A stretch of DNA of 64,000 nt from Dyadobacter sp. CECT 9275 (GTDB taxonomy: Bacteria > Bacteroidota > Bacteroidia > Cytophagales > Spirosomataceae). Under the pieces are notes generated by a model. It saw nothing but the letters and a program-made list of their open reading frames with translations, was not told the origin of the DNA and did no database searches. The DNA lies in NCBI RefSeq assembly GCF_907164905.1, contig NZ_CAJRAF010000001.1:965001-1029000 (forward strand), in the 5' to 3' direction. Shown here piece by piece: positions 16,919 to 25,307 of this stretch (position 1 is its first letter; the number at the start of each line of letters is the position of its first letter). A program made the position numbers and the translations under genes.

Positions 16919-18586
16919 TTATTTTTTTACAAACCGGACCACGCGTATTGCTTTCCCGATACCAACTTCCAAAAGATAGAGTCCGCTGCCGGTTGCTGGT
17001 GTGCTAATGGTAGTTTCTTCTGTAAGGATCCCCTCGGACACGGACACCATAGTACCCGCTTGATCCCTTACTCTGAATGTTGCTCTTCTGCCTGTTAAAG
17101 TAACGGGTACTTTCAGTATGATGTTACCGGAAACCGGATTGGGAGCAATTATCATGGAGCCCAGAAGGTCTGGTTCGGTTCCGAGTAGAGTATAATCTTT
17201 TTGTATAACTTCTTCGGCGGCTACAATGCCTGGCACACCATAACCCAGAAAGAAATCCGGTTTAGGGGCTTGGTTTCCTGATTTTTTGAGGACATCAATA
17301 ATCTGTCCTGCGTTTAGCGACGGATGGGCCTGCCAGAGAATGGCGGCCAGGCCAGCTATCTGAGGCGAAGCAAAGGAAGTGCCGCTTGCTGTAGATGCCG
17401 ATCCGGTACCCAAATTATTGCCGACCACCGTTCCGGCTCCAACGGCAGCAACATCAGGTTTGATCAATCCGACGGCATTGGGACCTATGGAACTGAGAGG
17501 AGCATAACTTTTATCATAATTGCAAGCTCCCACAGTTAATACCGAATCTACATCTGCCGGTGCAGTGATATATCTCCATTGATTATTGCCTTCATTTCCG
17601 GCGGCATTTACCACCAATATCCCTGCGCGACAGGCAAACTTCGCTGCTCTTGAAATGATGGTGGTTTTACCATCCATGTCCTGATAGGTATGGTTGTAGG
17701 CAGGTGTATTAAATTCGTTTTCAAATTCAAAATATCCCAGCGACGTGTTGATGACATCAACCCCCAGGCTATCGGCCCTTTCTGCGGCGATAAGCCAGGT
17801 TACTTCTTCGTAAGGGGTTTCGGTAGCGTTGTTTTCGGTGCGGTACAGCACATAGGCCGCTTTGTAAGAAACACCCACCAAACTGCCTGGCTGATAGGCT
17901 GCCATGGTGGAAAGTACTGCGTTGCCGTGCCAGTGGTCGTCATAAACATCATTGTTTCTGGCAATAAAGTCATACGTCTCAATGACCCTTTTCTCATCAT
18001 ATAAATGTTTGAGATACCCAAGCTCGTTGCTACGATTAAAACCAGCATCGAATACCCCTATGAGCATGCCTTCTCCATGAAATCCCTTTTTGTGCAGTAC
18101 ATCTGCACCGAGCATCACCAGTTGGTTACGCATGGCGCCATAATCCAGGTCTTCGGTCGTTCCGAACTTGTTTGCGGAAGCCTTTATCCGGCCTACTCCA
18201 AGCGCATTGGCAGACGAAACAGGATTATTAAGCTCGGTGCTTTTATAAAAGGAAAGTTTTTTAATGCTCTCCAGCTGTGTATCGGATGCTTCAACGACGA
18301 CGCCGTTAAACCAGCGTGAGGAGTAAATAACCTTTCCGCCCGTCTGATTCACAGCGGCAATGTAAGACGGGTTCACGGGCAGGTCATTAACCGTGACGGA
18401 TATATTCTGTTTGGTACGCCTTAAAACGGCTCTTTCTGATAAAAATTCCAATGGTTTGGAAACTGAAAACGGCGTATTTGCTTTGTCTTTAAACAAGACA
18501 AAATAACGTGGATGTGCCTGGGCATAAATACCGGGGCTTTTCAGAATGAAAATTGAAATAGAGAAAAGTAAAACGTATTTTTTCAT
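16919..18586 (-). CDS. Subtilisin-like S8 serine protease with T9SS type A sorting domain
   Basis: 555 residues. A signal peptide (1-22, ending YAQ) and an I9-like propeptide region are followed by the S8 catalytic domain with Asp180 (IGVFDAGFN), His220 (HWHGNAVLS), oxyanion Asn331 (NAAGNEGN) and Ser404 (SGTSFASPQIAGLAAI). The final 75 residues form a T9SS C-terminal domain: IIAPNPVSGNIILKVP, a beta-sandwich, and the end VRVVRFVKK. The enzyme should therefore cross the inner membrane by Sec and the outer membrane by the type IX system, then be secreted or anchored. Its start overlaps the stop of the upstream lipoprotein gene by 4 nt (ATGA), indicating coupling. Confidence 0.94.
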   Translation of the reverse strand: MKKYVLLFSISIFILKSPGIYAQAHPRYFVLFKDKANTPFSVSKPLEFLSERAVLRRTKQNISVTVNDLPVNPSYIAAVNQTGGKVIYSSRWFNGVVVEASDTQLESIKKLSFYKSTELNNPVSSANALGVGRIKASANKFGTTEDLDYGAMRNQLVMLGADVLHKKGFHGEGMLIGVFDAGFNRSNELGYLKHLYDEKRVIETYDFIARNNDVYDDHWHGNAVLSTMAAYQPGSLVGVSYKAAYVLYRTENNATETPYEEVTWLIAAERADSLGVDVINTSLGYFEFENEFNTPAYNHTYQDMDGKTTIISRAAKFACRAGILVVNAAGNEGNNQWRYITAPADVDSVLTVGACNYDKSYAPLSSIGPNAVGLIKPDVAAVGAGTVVGNNLGTGSASTASGTSFASPQIAGLAAILWQAHPSLNAGQIIDVLKKSGNQAPKPDFFLGYGVPGIVAAEEVIQKDYTLLGTEPDLLGSMIIAPNPVSGNIILKVPVTLTGRRATFRVRDQAGTMVSVSEGILTEETTISTPATGSGLYLLEVGIGKAIRVVRFVKK

Positions 18587-19263
18587 TTTCCGTAACTTTT
18601 AAGTGTGCTTATTTCTTCCCAACCCGAATTGATAATCCCTTTTCCTACGCAGTCCGGGGTATTGCAATATTGAACAAATGTCCTTTCTCTTCGGATCAGC
18701 CCAATTCCTTTGGCGAATACCTCCACATATCTGCGTTTAGATACTAATGTTGAATCGTTCTGCCTTACAATGGTAACCGTTTCGGGAAAATTTTCCTTTA
18801 TCGTATGATACGCAATTCCAACGCCCGTGGTTTCAAAAAAACGTTCTCCTTTTGAATTATATTGGTTTCCATCCCAGACATTATGATCTGCAAGCGGAAA
18901 TATCATCCTCACAATAATATCACCGTTTTCGTGTCCTAAAATCTCATCCGTAGTTTTCCATATTGTAGCAATGGAATCCGTATTCCATTGCTGGGCTTTT
19001 TGAGTTGCGAATTCAACTTTGTAAATGATCTGGCCGGTTACATCTTTGAAGGAATCGCCAATCATTTCGCGCTGAAGATACTGAATTGATTGCGGATCCT
19101 GTCCGATGGCATATATTTTTTTGGTGACATCAAATTCACCATATATTCCCGACTGAATTGGGAAGTACTCATAGCCAATCTGTGGAGCAGGGACTTTATT
19201 GGAAGTACAGCCTAACCCTAAAATAACGATTCCTGTAAATAAAATGGGTATAATCAATTTCAT
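18583..19263 (-). CDS. Hypothetical lipoprotein coupled to the S8 protease
   Basis: 226 residues with a lipoprotein signal: MKLIIPILFTGIVILGLG then Cys19 (lipobox LGLG-C). The mature part is beta-rich with no motif I recognise; phrases such as PLADHNVWDGNQYNSKGE resemble small Bacteroidota envelope lipoproteins of unknown role. Translational coupling (ATGA overlap) to the T9SS-exported protease suggests the two act together, perhaps as a surface partner or protector of the enzyme. That link is inference. Confidence 0.75.
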   Translation of the reverse strand: MKLIIPILFTGIVILGLGCTSNKVPAPQIGYEYFPIQSGIYGEFDVTKKIYAIGQDPQSIQYLQREMIGDSFKDVTGQIIYKVEFATQKAQQWNTDSIATIWKTTDEILGHENGDIIVRMIFPLADHNVWDGNQYNSKGERFFETTGVGIAYHTIKENFPETVTIVRQNDSTLVSKRRYVEVFAKGIGLIRRERTFVQYCNTPDCVGKGIINSGWEEISTLKSYGK

Positions 19264-19316
19264 AAACAGTCGGGCTTTTGCAGGTTAAAAATAATACCGG
19301 ATAATATTTAAAACGA

Positions 19317-20906
19317 TCAGGCCAGCTCCCCTATTTCTTTCTTTTTACCTCCGAGATAAGGAGATTTCAGCAGGGTCTCGATACTGGTAAAGGGGACTGC
19401 GGTTTTCTGGTATCCGTAACTGTCCGCAAGGCACTGCGTTTTATTATCTCCCAAGGAAATGTCGATATCGTTCATCGTAAACTGCGAGGGATGCTCGTAA
19501 CCGGCAGCATTCGTAATCTCGACAATTTCTTTTGAAAGTGTTTTTACATAATTATGAAAACGTTCACTTTTTAACGTCGGGTCAATACCGGCTTCCAGCC
19601 ATTTGTTGTTTGTCGCAATTCCTGTGGGGCAGCGGTTGGTATGGCATGATTGGGCCTGTATGCAGCCGATAGCCAGCATGGCCTCCCGGGCTACATTAAT
19701 GATATCCGCTCCCATGGCAAAAGCCATAATGGCCTGGTCGGGCAGGCCTAATTTCCCGGAGGCTATAAAAGTAATTTTGTCGCTAAGATTTCGCTTCTGA
19801 AATATTTTATAAACTGTGGTAAAGGCATGTACCAGTGGCAGGGCAACGTGGTCTGCAAAGGAAGGTGGCGCTGCACCGGTACCGCCCTCTCCTCCATCTA
19901 TTGTTATGAAATCGGGCCCGGTTCCGGATTCTGCCATAAGGTCCGCGAGTTCTTCCCACATATCGGTTTTGCCAACCGCCGATTTAATACCCACTGGTAA
20001 GCCAGTAGCTTCTGCCATTTTTTCGATAAAAGTGATCATCCCCTTCACGTCCGAAAAGGCGCTGTGATAGGGAGGCGACACCACGTCTTTCCCCATCGGA
20101 ACGTGGCGTATGGCTGCAATTTCAGCTGTGATTTTGCTGGCCGGCAATACGCCTCCTTTTCCTGGTTTGGCGCCCTGTGAAAGTTTAAGTTCGATCATCC
20201 TTACAAAAGGATTTTCTTCGCACATCCTGACGAGCTTTTCCATTACAAAATTTCCGTCGTCATCTCTCACACCGAAATAGGAAGTTCCCATGTTGAAAAC
20301 CACATCCGCCCCGAATTTGTGGTAAGGCGAAAGCCCCCCTTCTCCGGTATTGTGATAATTACCAAACAGAAAAGATCCTTTATTTAACGATTCGATTGCC
20401 CGGGCCGAGAGAGAACCAAAGCTCATAGCACTCACATTCACCACGGAGCGAGGCTGAAAAGGCCGTTTCCGATGATGGTATGCACCAATGACCTTGGCGG
20501 AGGGGATGGTGTAATGCTCGGCACTGTTTCCGTTAACCGCATGATGGGGGTGTGTGGCTGGAAGCCTGAATGGTAGCATGGCGGGTTTTATAAAAACATA
20601 ACCAGCCTGCTGAATATCCTGGTCTGTCCCAAAACCCTGGTAGTTATTTTCCTTTTTGGAAGAAGCATATATCCATGAACGCTGTCTGCGGTTGAAAGGA
20701 AGTTCTTCGCGATTGTTGGCAACAATATACTGCCTGAGTTCGGGACCTATCATTTCGATCATATATCTGAAATGTCCTACGATCGGGAAGTTGTGCAGAA
20801 TCGTATGTTTCCTTTGTAAAATATCACGCAGGGCGATGAGTGCAAGCAAGAGTACCACGATGTACACCCATACAGGTATATAGGAAAGAATGGTAATCAA
20901 AATCAT
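19317..20906 (-). CDS. FMN-binding glutamate-synthase-like protein, membrane anchored
   Basis: 529 residues. An N-terminal membrane helix (ILSYIPVWVYIVVLLLALIA, residues 6-25) precedes a GltS-type FMN barrel with NVSAMSFGSLSARAIESLN, KLSQGAKPGKGGVLP and the FMN phosphate loop TIDGGEGGTGAAP. A cysteine motif, CIQAQSCHTNRCPTG, is the position of the 3Fe-4S ligands in glutamate synthase. The amidotransferase and C-terminal beta-helix domains are absent, so it is a stand-alone synthase-domain homologue; the electron donor and true reaction are unknown. The gap to aroA upstream is about 140 bp, so co-transcription is uncertain. Confidence 0.88.
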   Translation of the reverse strand: MILITILSYIPVWVYIVVLLLALIALRDILQRKHTILHNFPIVGHFRYMIEMIGPELRQYIVANNREELPFNRRQRSWIYASSKKENNYQGFGTDQDIQQAGYVFIKPAMLPFRLPATHPHHAVNGNSAEHYTIPSAKVIGAYHHRKRPFQPRSVVNVSAMSFGSLSARAIESLNKGSFLFGNYHNTGEGGLSPYHKFGADVVFNMGTSYFGVRDDDGNFVMEKLVRMCEENPFVRMIELKLSQGAKPGKGGVLPASKITAEIAAIRHVPMGKDVVSPPYHSAFSDVKGMITFIEKMAEATGLPVGIKSAVGKTDMWEELADLMAESGTGPDFITIDGGEGGTGAAPPSFADHVALPLVHAFTTVYKIFQKRNLSDKITFIASGKLGLPDQAIMAFAMGADIINVAREAMLAIGCIQAQSCHTNRCPTGIATNNKWLEAGIDPTLKSERFHNYVKTLSKEIVEITNAAGYEHPSQFTMNDIDISLGDNKTQCLADSYGYQKTAVPFTSIETLLKSPYLGGKKKEIGELA

Positions 20907-21044
20907 AGTTCCTTTTTTATGTTGACGACGTGTACTTAGAAATTCCCAGGATCATTACAAATTTTTCGTGATAAGGCACAGAACGTTATGTAATTACAAA
21001 TCCTGTTGCCTAGTACATACCATACTGGCCTATTCCTGTTTAAA

Positions 21045-22286
21045 TCATCCTTCACTCACCTCTTCCCAGGAGGTAACCTTGGCCAGGTCGTTCCAGTAAC
21101 CTGGGTATGACTTCACCACCACTCCGGGTTCTTCAATAGTGATCGGATAAATCATTCCAACCGGGGCAAATGCCATAGCCATCCGGTGGTCATCATAGGT
21201 ATGAATGGAAGGGATGGCGTCCGGCCTTTCCGCAACTTTTCTAACCTGGTAAAGATGATTCGTTTCAATTTCCACGAGCTCAGCTCCCAGTTTTTTCAGT
21301 TCCTGCTGCAAGGCAAAAATCCTGTCGGTTTCTTTGATCTTAAGACTTTCCACACCTGTCATCGACAGAGGGATATCTTTTAATGCGCAGCATACGGCAA
21401 CGGTCTGCGCAAGGTCGGGACAATCGGTAAAGTCCCAGCTCAGGGAAGTTTGTGGAGATATCTTTTTGAGTTTTACACCTCTTTCCGTAAATGTACTTTC
21501 AACGCCAAGCACAGCCATGATTTCAGCGATGGCGCTGTCTCCTTGCAGGGAATCCTCCTTTAAGCCAAGTAGTTCCACTTCGGCGTCATCCGCCAGGGCC
21601 ACAATGCTATACCAGTAGCTTGCCCCTGACCAGTCGGATTCTATGGCATAGGGCTTGGGCTGATACTGGTGCGGAGGAATATGAAGTGTATTGGTTTCCC
21701 AGGATGCTTCATAGGTAATTCCGAAGTAGGCCATTTGTTTCAGTGTCATTTCAATATAGGGTCGCGAACCCACCTCGCCTTCCAGCTTAATGGTTATTCC
21801 CGATGGGAGAGCAGGGGCAATCAGCAAAAGGGCCGAGATGTACTGGCTGCTCACATTTCCCTTGATACTCACCTCATTTTTGCCCGAGTAATTGAAACCA
21901 CTTAATTTTAAGGGCGGGTATCCCTCATTTTTTTCGTAGGTAATATCAGCGCCCAGGATACGCAGCGCATCCACCAGGATACCAATCGGTCGCTCGCACA
22001 TGCGAGGCGTGCCGGTCATTATTTTGTTCTGGCCGGTTACAGCAAAATACGCTGTTAAAAACCGCATGGTTGTTCCTGCGTCAATCACATCGGCGATGGT
22101 ATCCTCTGAATGCAGCAAACGAAGCATTGTTTGGGAATCTCTGGCTTCAGATACATTCGAAAGTTCACTTTGGAAGCCGGTCAGTGCATTAATGATCAAT
22201 GCCCGGTTACATTCACTTTTTGAAGCTGCGAGTTTGATTTCGGCACGAACAGGGTTTTGGGGCGGATGTACAAGAATGGATTTCAC
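21045..22286 (-). CDS. aroA: 3-phosphoshikimate 1-carboxyvinyltransferase (EPSP synthase)
   Basis: 413 residues, slightly shorter than E. coli AroA (427). Substrate-binding motifs: LAASKSECNRALIINAL (N-terminal Lys), DAGTTMRFLTAYFA (PEP site), GSRPYIEMTL, ESDWSGASYW and TDRIFALQQELKKLGAE, then YDDHRMAMAFAP. It catalyses the sixth step of the shikimate pathway. The glyphosate-site motif DAGTTMRFL differs from the plant-type NAGTAMR, as in many class II enzymes, but tolerance cannot be deduced. No other aro genes are in the window. Confidence 0.96.
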   Translation of the reverse strand: MKSILVHPPQNPVRAEIKLAASKSECNRALIINALTGFQSELSNVSEARDSQTMLRLLHSEDTIADVIDAGTTMRFLTAYFAVTGQNKIMTGTPRMCERPIGILVDALRILGADITYEKNEGYPPLKLSGFNYSGKNEVSIKGNVSSQYISALLLIAPALPSGITIKLEGEVGSRPYIEMTLKQMAYFGITYEASWETNTLHIPPHQYQPKPYAIESDWSGASYWYSIVALADDAEVELLGLKEDSLQGDSAIAEIMAVLGVESTFTERGVKLKKISPQTSLSWDFTDCPDLAQTVAVCCALKDIPLSMTGVESLKIKETDRIFALQQELKKLGAELVEIETNHLYQVRKVAERPDAIPSIHTYDDHRMAMAFAPVGMIYPITIEEPGVVVKSYPGYWNDLAKVTSWEEVSEG

Positions 22287-22353
22287 TGTAATAAATTCGT
22301 AATCTTTAAAATAAATAAATTGGGAGATCTGCGTTGGGGTTCAGGAGCTCCGG

Positions 22354-22968
22354 TTAATAAGTTTCCAAAACCTTGAGTTTATTTTTCCCGTTAATTTTGA
22401 GAGAAGAGAATGATAGTTTGTAACAGATGAAGCCGGCAGCTATAAACGCTCCTCCAACCGCAATGGAAGAAGCGTCGGTGGTGAATCTTTTGTTATCAAT
22501 ACCACGGTTGAAAAAATCTGCACCTATATAAATCAGTCCCGCCAGAGGCAGTAACGGCGCAGCTTGTGTAACAAAAGGGATTCTTCTGGATACTTTCAGA
22601 AGCCTTACCTCTTTTAGTGGTATTTCCTGATATTCGGTTCTGCCTACGGCATCATTAACCGTGACGATTGTAAAGGAGGAATCGGTGACGGAGGCAATGG
22701 TTTCATTAAAACGGATGGTTTCGTTTTTCATCCTGAACTTGATCTGATCACCAGGAAAAAACCGGTATCGGTGGAAACCTCCTATCGTAGGTGACGCATC
22801 TAATACAAGGTATTTCTGGCCTGGCTGCGAAATGATACGGTTGGCATTGCTATTTTTTTGAAAGAGTTCTTCGCTGGAAAGCGCCTTGGTTCGGTCGTAA
22901 TGATCCTGGGCCAGAAGCGGGGATACCCTGAGAAGAAATAGGGTGGCAATTATCAGTACTTGTTTCAT
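22354..22968 (-). CDS. Hypothetical exported/membrane protein
   Basis: I do not recognise this 204-residue protein. It has a signal peptide (MKQVLIIATLFLLRVSPLLA, cleavage near Q21). A soluble part of about 110 residues has a small beta-barrel-like pattern (GDQIKFRMKNETIRF, ATVTDSSFTIV-type alternation). Two hydrophobic helices follow (AAPLLPLAGLIYIGADFF and ASSIAVGGAFIAAGFICYKL), and the tail is basic. A similar layout occurs in uncharacterised Bacteroidota envelope proteins. It has its own predicted promoter 18-50 nt upstream and lies 67 nt before aroA in the same direction, so it may be read with aroA. Confidence 0.7.
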   Translation of the reverse strand: MKQVLIIATLFLLRVSPLLAQDHYDRTKALSSEELFQKNSNANRIISQPGQKYLVLDASPTIGGFHRYRFFPGDQIKFRMKNETIRFNETIASVTDSSFTIVTVNDAVGRTEYQEIPLKEVRLLKVSRRIPFVTQAAPLLPLAGLIYIGADFFNRGIDNKRFTTDASSIAVGGAFIAAGFICYKLSFSSLKINGKNKLKVLETY

Positions 22969-22985
22969 ATCGGAAAAGAATACGT

Positions 22986-23019
22986 CAAAGATAGGGAATC
23001 ATTCTTTAAACGGGCACAA
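22986..23019 (-). promoter_or_regulatory. Predicted promoter of 22354-22968
   Basis: On the minus strand, TATCTTTG (22986-22993) matches the TAnnTTTG -7 box, with a TTG (23017-23019) 23 nt upstream. The box ends 18 nt before the ATG, giving a very short leader. Confidence 0.45.
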
Positions 23020-23231
23020 CTGATGTATTGTTGCTCCTTTTACTCTCTTCGTACGGATTCCCCGGGAAAGCCATTTTTCTCTTTTTTCCGCTGCTCACCG
23101 TTTCTGTCCCGATTCGGTGATATAGTGGCAGTGGTTAGCCCTCTGTTAAGCTTTATTGTAGGTGTAAATTGCTGTAAATCTGAGTCTTATTTTGTTTTGT
23201 AACTATTGTCTGCCCACTGGCTGTCCGGTAA
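23020..23231. other. Non-coding gap, nothing recognised
   Basis: Part of the 354-bp gap between two minus-strand genes. An 80-codon plus-strand frame (22960-23202) spans it but reads backwards through the predicted promoter, is rich in Ser, Phe and Cys and resembles no family I know. I see no RNA gene or repeat here. Confidence 0.5.
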
Positions 23232-23279
23232 AAAAATAAAGATCCGCTCTGAAGGAAACCGGAGCGGATCTTTATTTTT
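23232..23279 (-). terminator. Terminator of the AT-hook protein gene
   Basis: A perfect 18-bp inverted repeat (23232-23249 and 23262-23279), core GATCCGCTC/GAGCGGATC with A/T-run flanks and a 12-nt loop, 43 nt downstream of the minus-strand gene at 23323. It could also stop plus-strand readthrough. Confidence 0.88.
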
Positions 23280-23322
23280 AATAATTTTCTAATGAAATCG
23301 TTTATGCTGCCGATCAAATATT

Positions 23323-23796
23323 TCAGGCGTTTTCAACAGCTGTTTTTGGCTTACGGCCACGTGGTTTGCCGGTATATGCGGGCTTTACAATAGAATCACT
23401 TAAATCAAGCTCGTATCCGTTTACACCATCCTCATAATCAAATGTGGATATTGTAAATGTGTATTTATTGTCGGCGAAATCAATTCCTCCTTTTTTAAGT
23501 ATTATTGCTAATGGAATCACGTAACCTCTTCCGCTGCGGATTAATTCAAAAACTCCGCCTTCGTCCGATGAAGTGGGTATCAGGTATAGCGATTTTAGTT
23601 TTCTTTTACCTTCCTGGCTGCCAATTTTAAATTTGGTGGTTTCAGGATCCAGGCCGAGCTGTTCAAGGGTTTTTAACGGAAGAACCAATTTCCCTGTGCC
23701 GGAAATATAGCCTGTTGGCTTCGGTTGTTCTGCTACCTTTTCTGTTTTTTCACTGTTCTCTTCAGGAGAGAAAAATCTGATGGCTTTAATTTTCAT
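23323..23796 (-). CDS. Putative DNA-binding protein with C-terminal AT-hook
   Basis: A 157-residue protein of no family I can name. The C-terminus contains GKPRGRKPK (residues 143-151), a textbook AT-hook that binds the minor groove of AT-rich DNA. The N-terminal part begins MKIKAIRFFSPEEN. A middle segment, YISGTGKLVLPLKTLEQLGL (30-49), resembles the swapped-hairpin beginnings of AbrB/SpoVT-type domains, though this is only a resemblance. It is expressed alone, with a full promoter and a strong terminator, next to the most AT-rich gap of the window. A nucleoid-associated or regulatory role is the natural inference. Confidence 0.72.
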   Translation of the reverse strand: MKIKAIRFFSPEENSEKTEKVAEQPKPTGYISGTGKLVLPLKTLEQLGLDPETTKFKIGSQEGKRKLKSLYLIPTSSDEGGVFELIRSGRGYVIPLAIILKKGGIDFADNKYTFTISTFDYEDGVNGYELDLSDSIVKPAYTGKPRGRKPKTAVENA

Positions 23797-23831
23797 AAAA
23801 TATTAATGGGTTTTGATTGGGTTGCTTTTGA

Positions 23832-23859
23832 CAAACTTACGAAATAATTATTGATTCAA
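23832..23859 (-). promoter_or_regulatory. Predicted promoter of the AT-hook protein gene
   Basis: Minus-strand TAAGTTTG (23832-23839) fits the TAnnTTTG -7 box. A TTG (23857-23859) lies 17 nt upstream of it. The box is 36 nt before the ATG. Confidence 0.5.
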
Positions 23860-24423
23860 TAAAATAGAATTAGGATTTTAATATCTGCGCATATTAAAAA
23901 ACTGTAAATCACTATATTTTAATATTTTAAATTAATGATATTTTAATTAGTTCAAACAAATAAGGAATACTTTTCGCGTAGCTATATTGCTCATAAAGTA
24001 GCATTTGATTCAGTAATCAAAAGAGGAGGTTTCCTGTTTTATTTTACCAATTATAATATCTATTTATGTTCCTCCACGGTTAATTATAATATATTATCAG
24101 AATATCTCTCACGGGTTTAATGGGGAATTAAAGATGTACATCGTTAAATGATCCTCGTTCTGTTGGAAGCATAATTTAATCGAGCAAACCGCAGGGAAGC
24201 AAAAAGGAAAAGTTATGAATGTTTATAATAGTTGTTAATTGGTTACATATTTTTTACTGCCGGTAATTATTCGGGATACGTAAAATAATGGTGGGAATAT
24301 TATTTAAGCCAGAGGGCATAACAATCCCTGGCCCTGACTAATAACGTCGAGCCATTACATTTGAAGGTGGTTAAATCCGAAATGGGGAAATGCAGGTTTG
24401 GGACGATTGAGTGAGCTTCTTTT
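23860..24423. other. AT-rich intergenic region without recognisable gene
   Basis: This is the bulk of a 627-bp gap. It is very AT-rich around 23880-23960, with long A/T-only stretches around ATATTTTAATATTTTAAATT. A short perfect hairpin, TTTGATT-CAGT-AATCAAA, lies at 24004-24021. I find no convincing coding frame, tRNA or known RNA family. The A/T-only runs would suit AT-hook or nucleoid protein binding. Confidence 0.55.
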
Positions 24424-25059
24424 TTAGTCTTCCTTTTGATTTTCTTCTGGAACTTCCTCTCTGGATACTTTCATAGAAACTCCGCCGGAAACCAGCATTT
24501 TCATGATGTCCGTAGAAAGAGCATCTATCGGAGTAACATTGTCTTTGGGAACAATGTATAATTCGCCGGAAAGCGCGTAGGAGAATGGCATATAAACCGC
24601 CACATGATCTGCAATGTGAAGCTGGCTGAGATCCGACTGGGTTATGAATCCTATCTTTTTGATTCCCGTATCTTTATACATGGTCACCAAAACCGGCTGG
24701 TTGAATTTCTTTTTGTCACCAACAAAAGCAAGGATCAGGTCTTTGATGGAATAGTAGATCAGGCTGACCAGCGGGATGCGGCGCATGATACTTTCTGTAA
24801 ATCTGAAAAAAGATTGCGGAACAATGGTGGAGAAGAAAAACCCCAGCAAAATAATCCCTCCCAGGATGATCAGTACCCCGAGGCCGGGAAGGTAAACTGT
24901 CTGCTGATCTGATATGGGAATATTGATCGGAATAATATTGTCCAGAAACTCAATGGCACTCCAGATAATCAGTAGGGTAACATACAATGGTGCCACCAGC
25001 ACAAGCCCTCTGATGAAGTAACTGAGCAGCCTTTTTAGAAATCTGTTTCTGAGTTCCAT
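24424..25059 (-). CDS. DUF502 family membrane protein
   Basis: 211 residues with two membrane helices (LLSYFIRGLVLVAPLYVTLL and VYLPGLGVLIILGGIILLGF, then FF) and the family motifs PLVSLIYYSIKDLI, FNQPVLVTMYKDTGIKKIGFITQ and VAVYMPFSYALSGELYIVPKD. DUF502 proteins are widespread and conserved but have no established activity. The tail is acidic (EEVPEENQKED). It stands alone, with 248 bp to the divergent dehydrogenase gene. Confidence 0.88.
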   Translation of the reverse strand: MELRNRFLKRLLSYFIRGLVLVAPLYVTLLIIWSAIEFLDNIIPINIPISDQQTVYLPGLGVLIILGGIILLGFFFSTIVPQSFFRFTESIMRRIPLVSLIYYSIKDLILAFVGDKKKFNQPVLVTMYKDTGIKKIGFITQSDLSQLHIADHVAVYMPFSYALSGELYIVPKDNVTPIDALSTDIMKMLVSGGVSMKVSREEVPEENQKED

Positions 25060-25307
25060 TACTGATAGTGTGAAACTGGTATTGTTAAATTAATGCTGAG
25101 TAAACTTACGTATATGCTACGGATTTTTAACGGATTTGGTTCATAAATTGTGCAATAGATAAGAGTCTTTTTATAACAAATCGCATATCCTTTCCGTCAG
25201 ATATTGTAAGCTGAGAATTGAATACGGATATTTGCACTTCTTCCGGTGCTGAATATAATTTAAAATGTAACCGGAGATAATCAATCAAAGGGAATTACTG
25301 ACCATAT

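Noticed and set aside
22960..23202. 80-codon plus-strand frame between two minus-strand genes
   Set aside because: It runs antisense through the predicted promoter of the neighbouring gene, has an unusual Ser/Phe/Cys-rich composition, and shows no recognisable domain.
24004..24021. Short hairpin TTTGATT-CAGT-AATCAAA considered as part of a small RNA
   Set aside because: AT-rich 7-bp stem with no promoter, no defined terminator and no resemblance to a known RNA family; common by chance in such AT-rich DNA.
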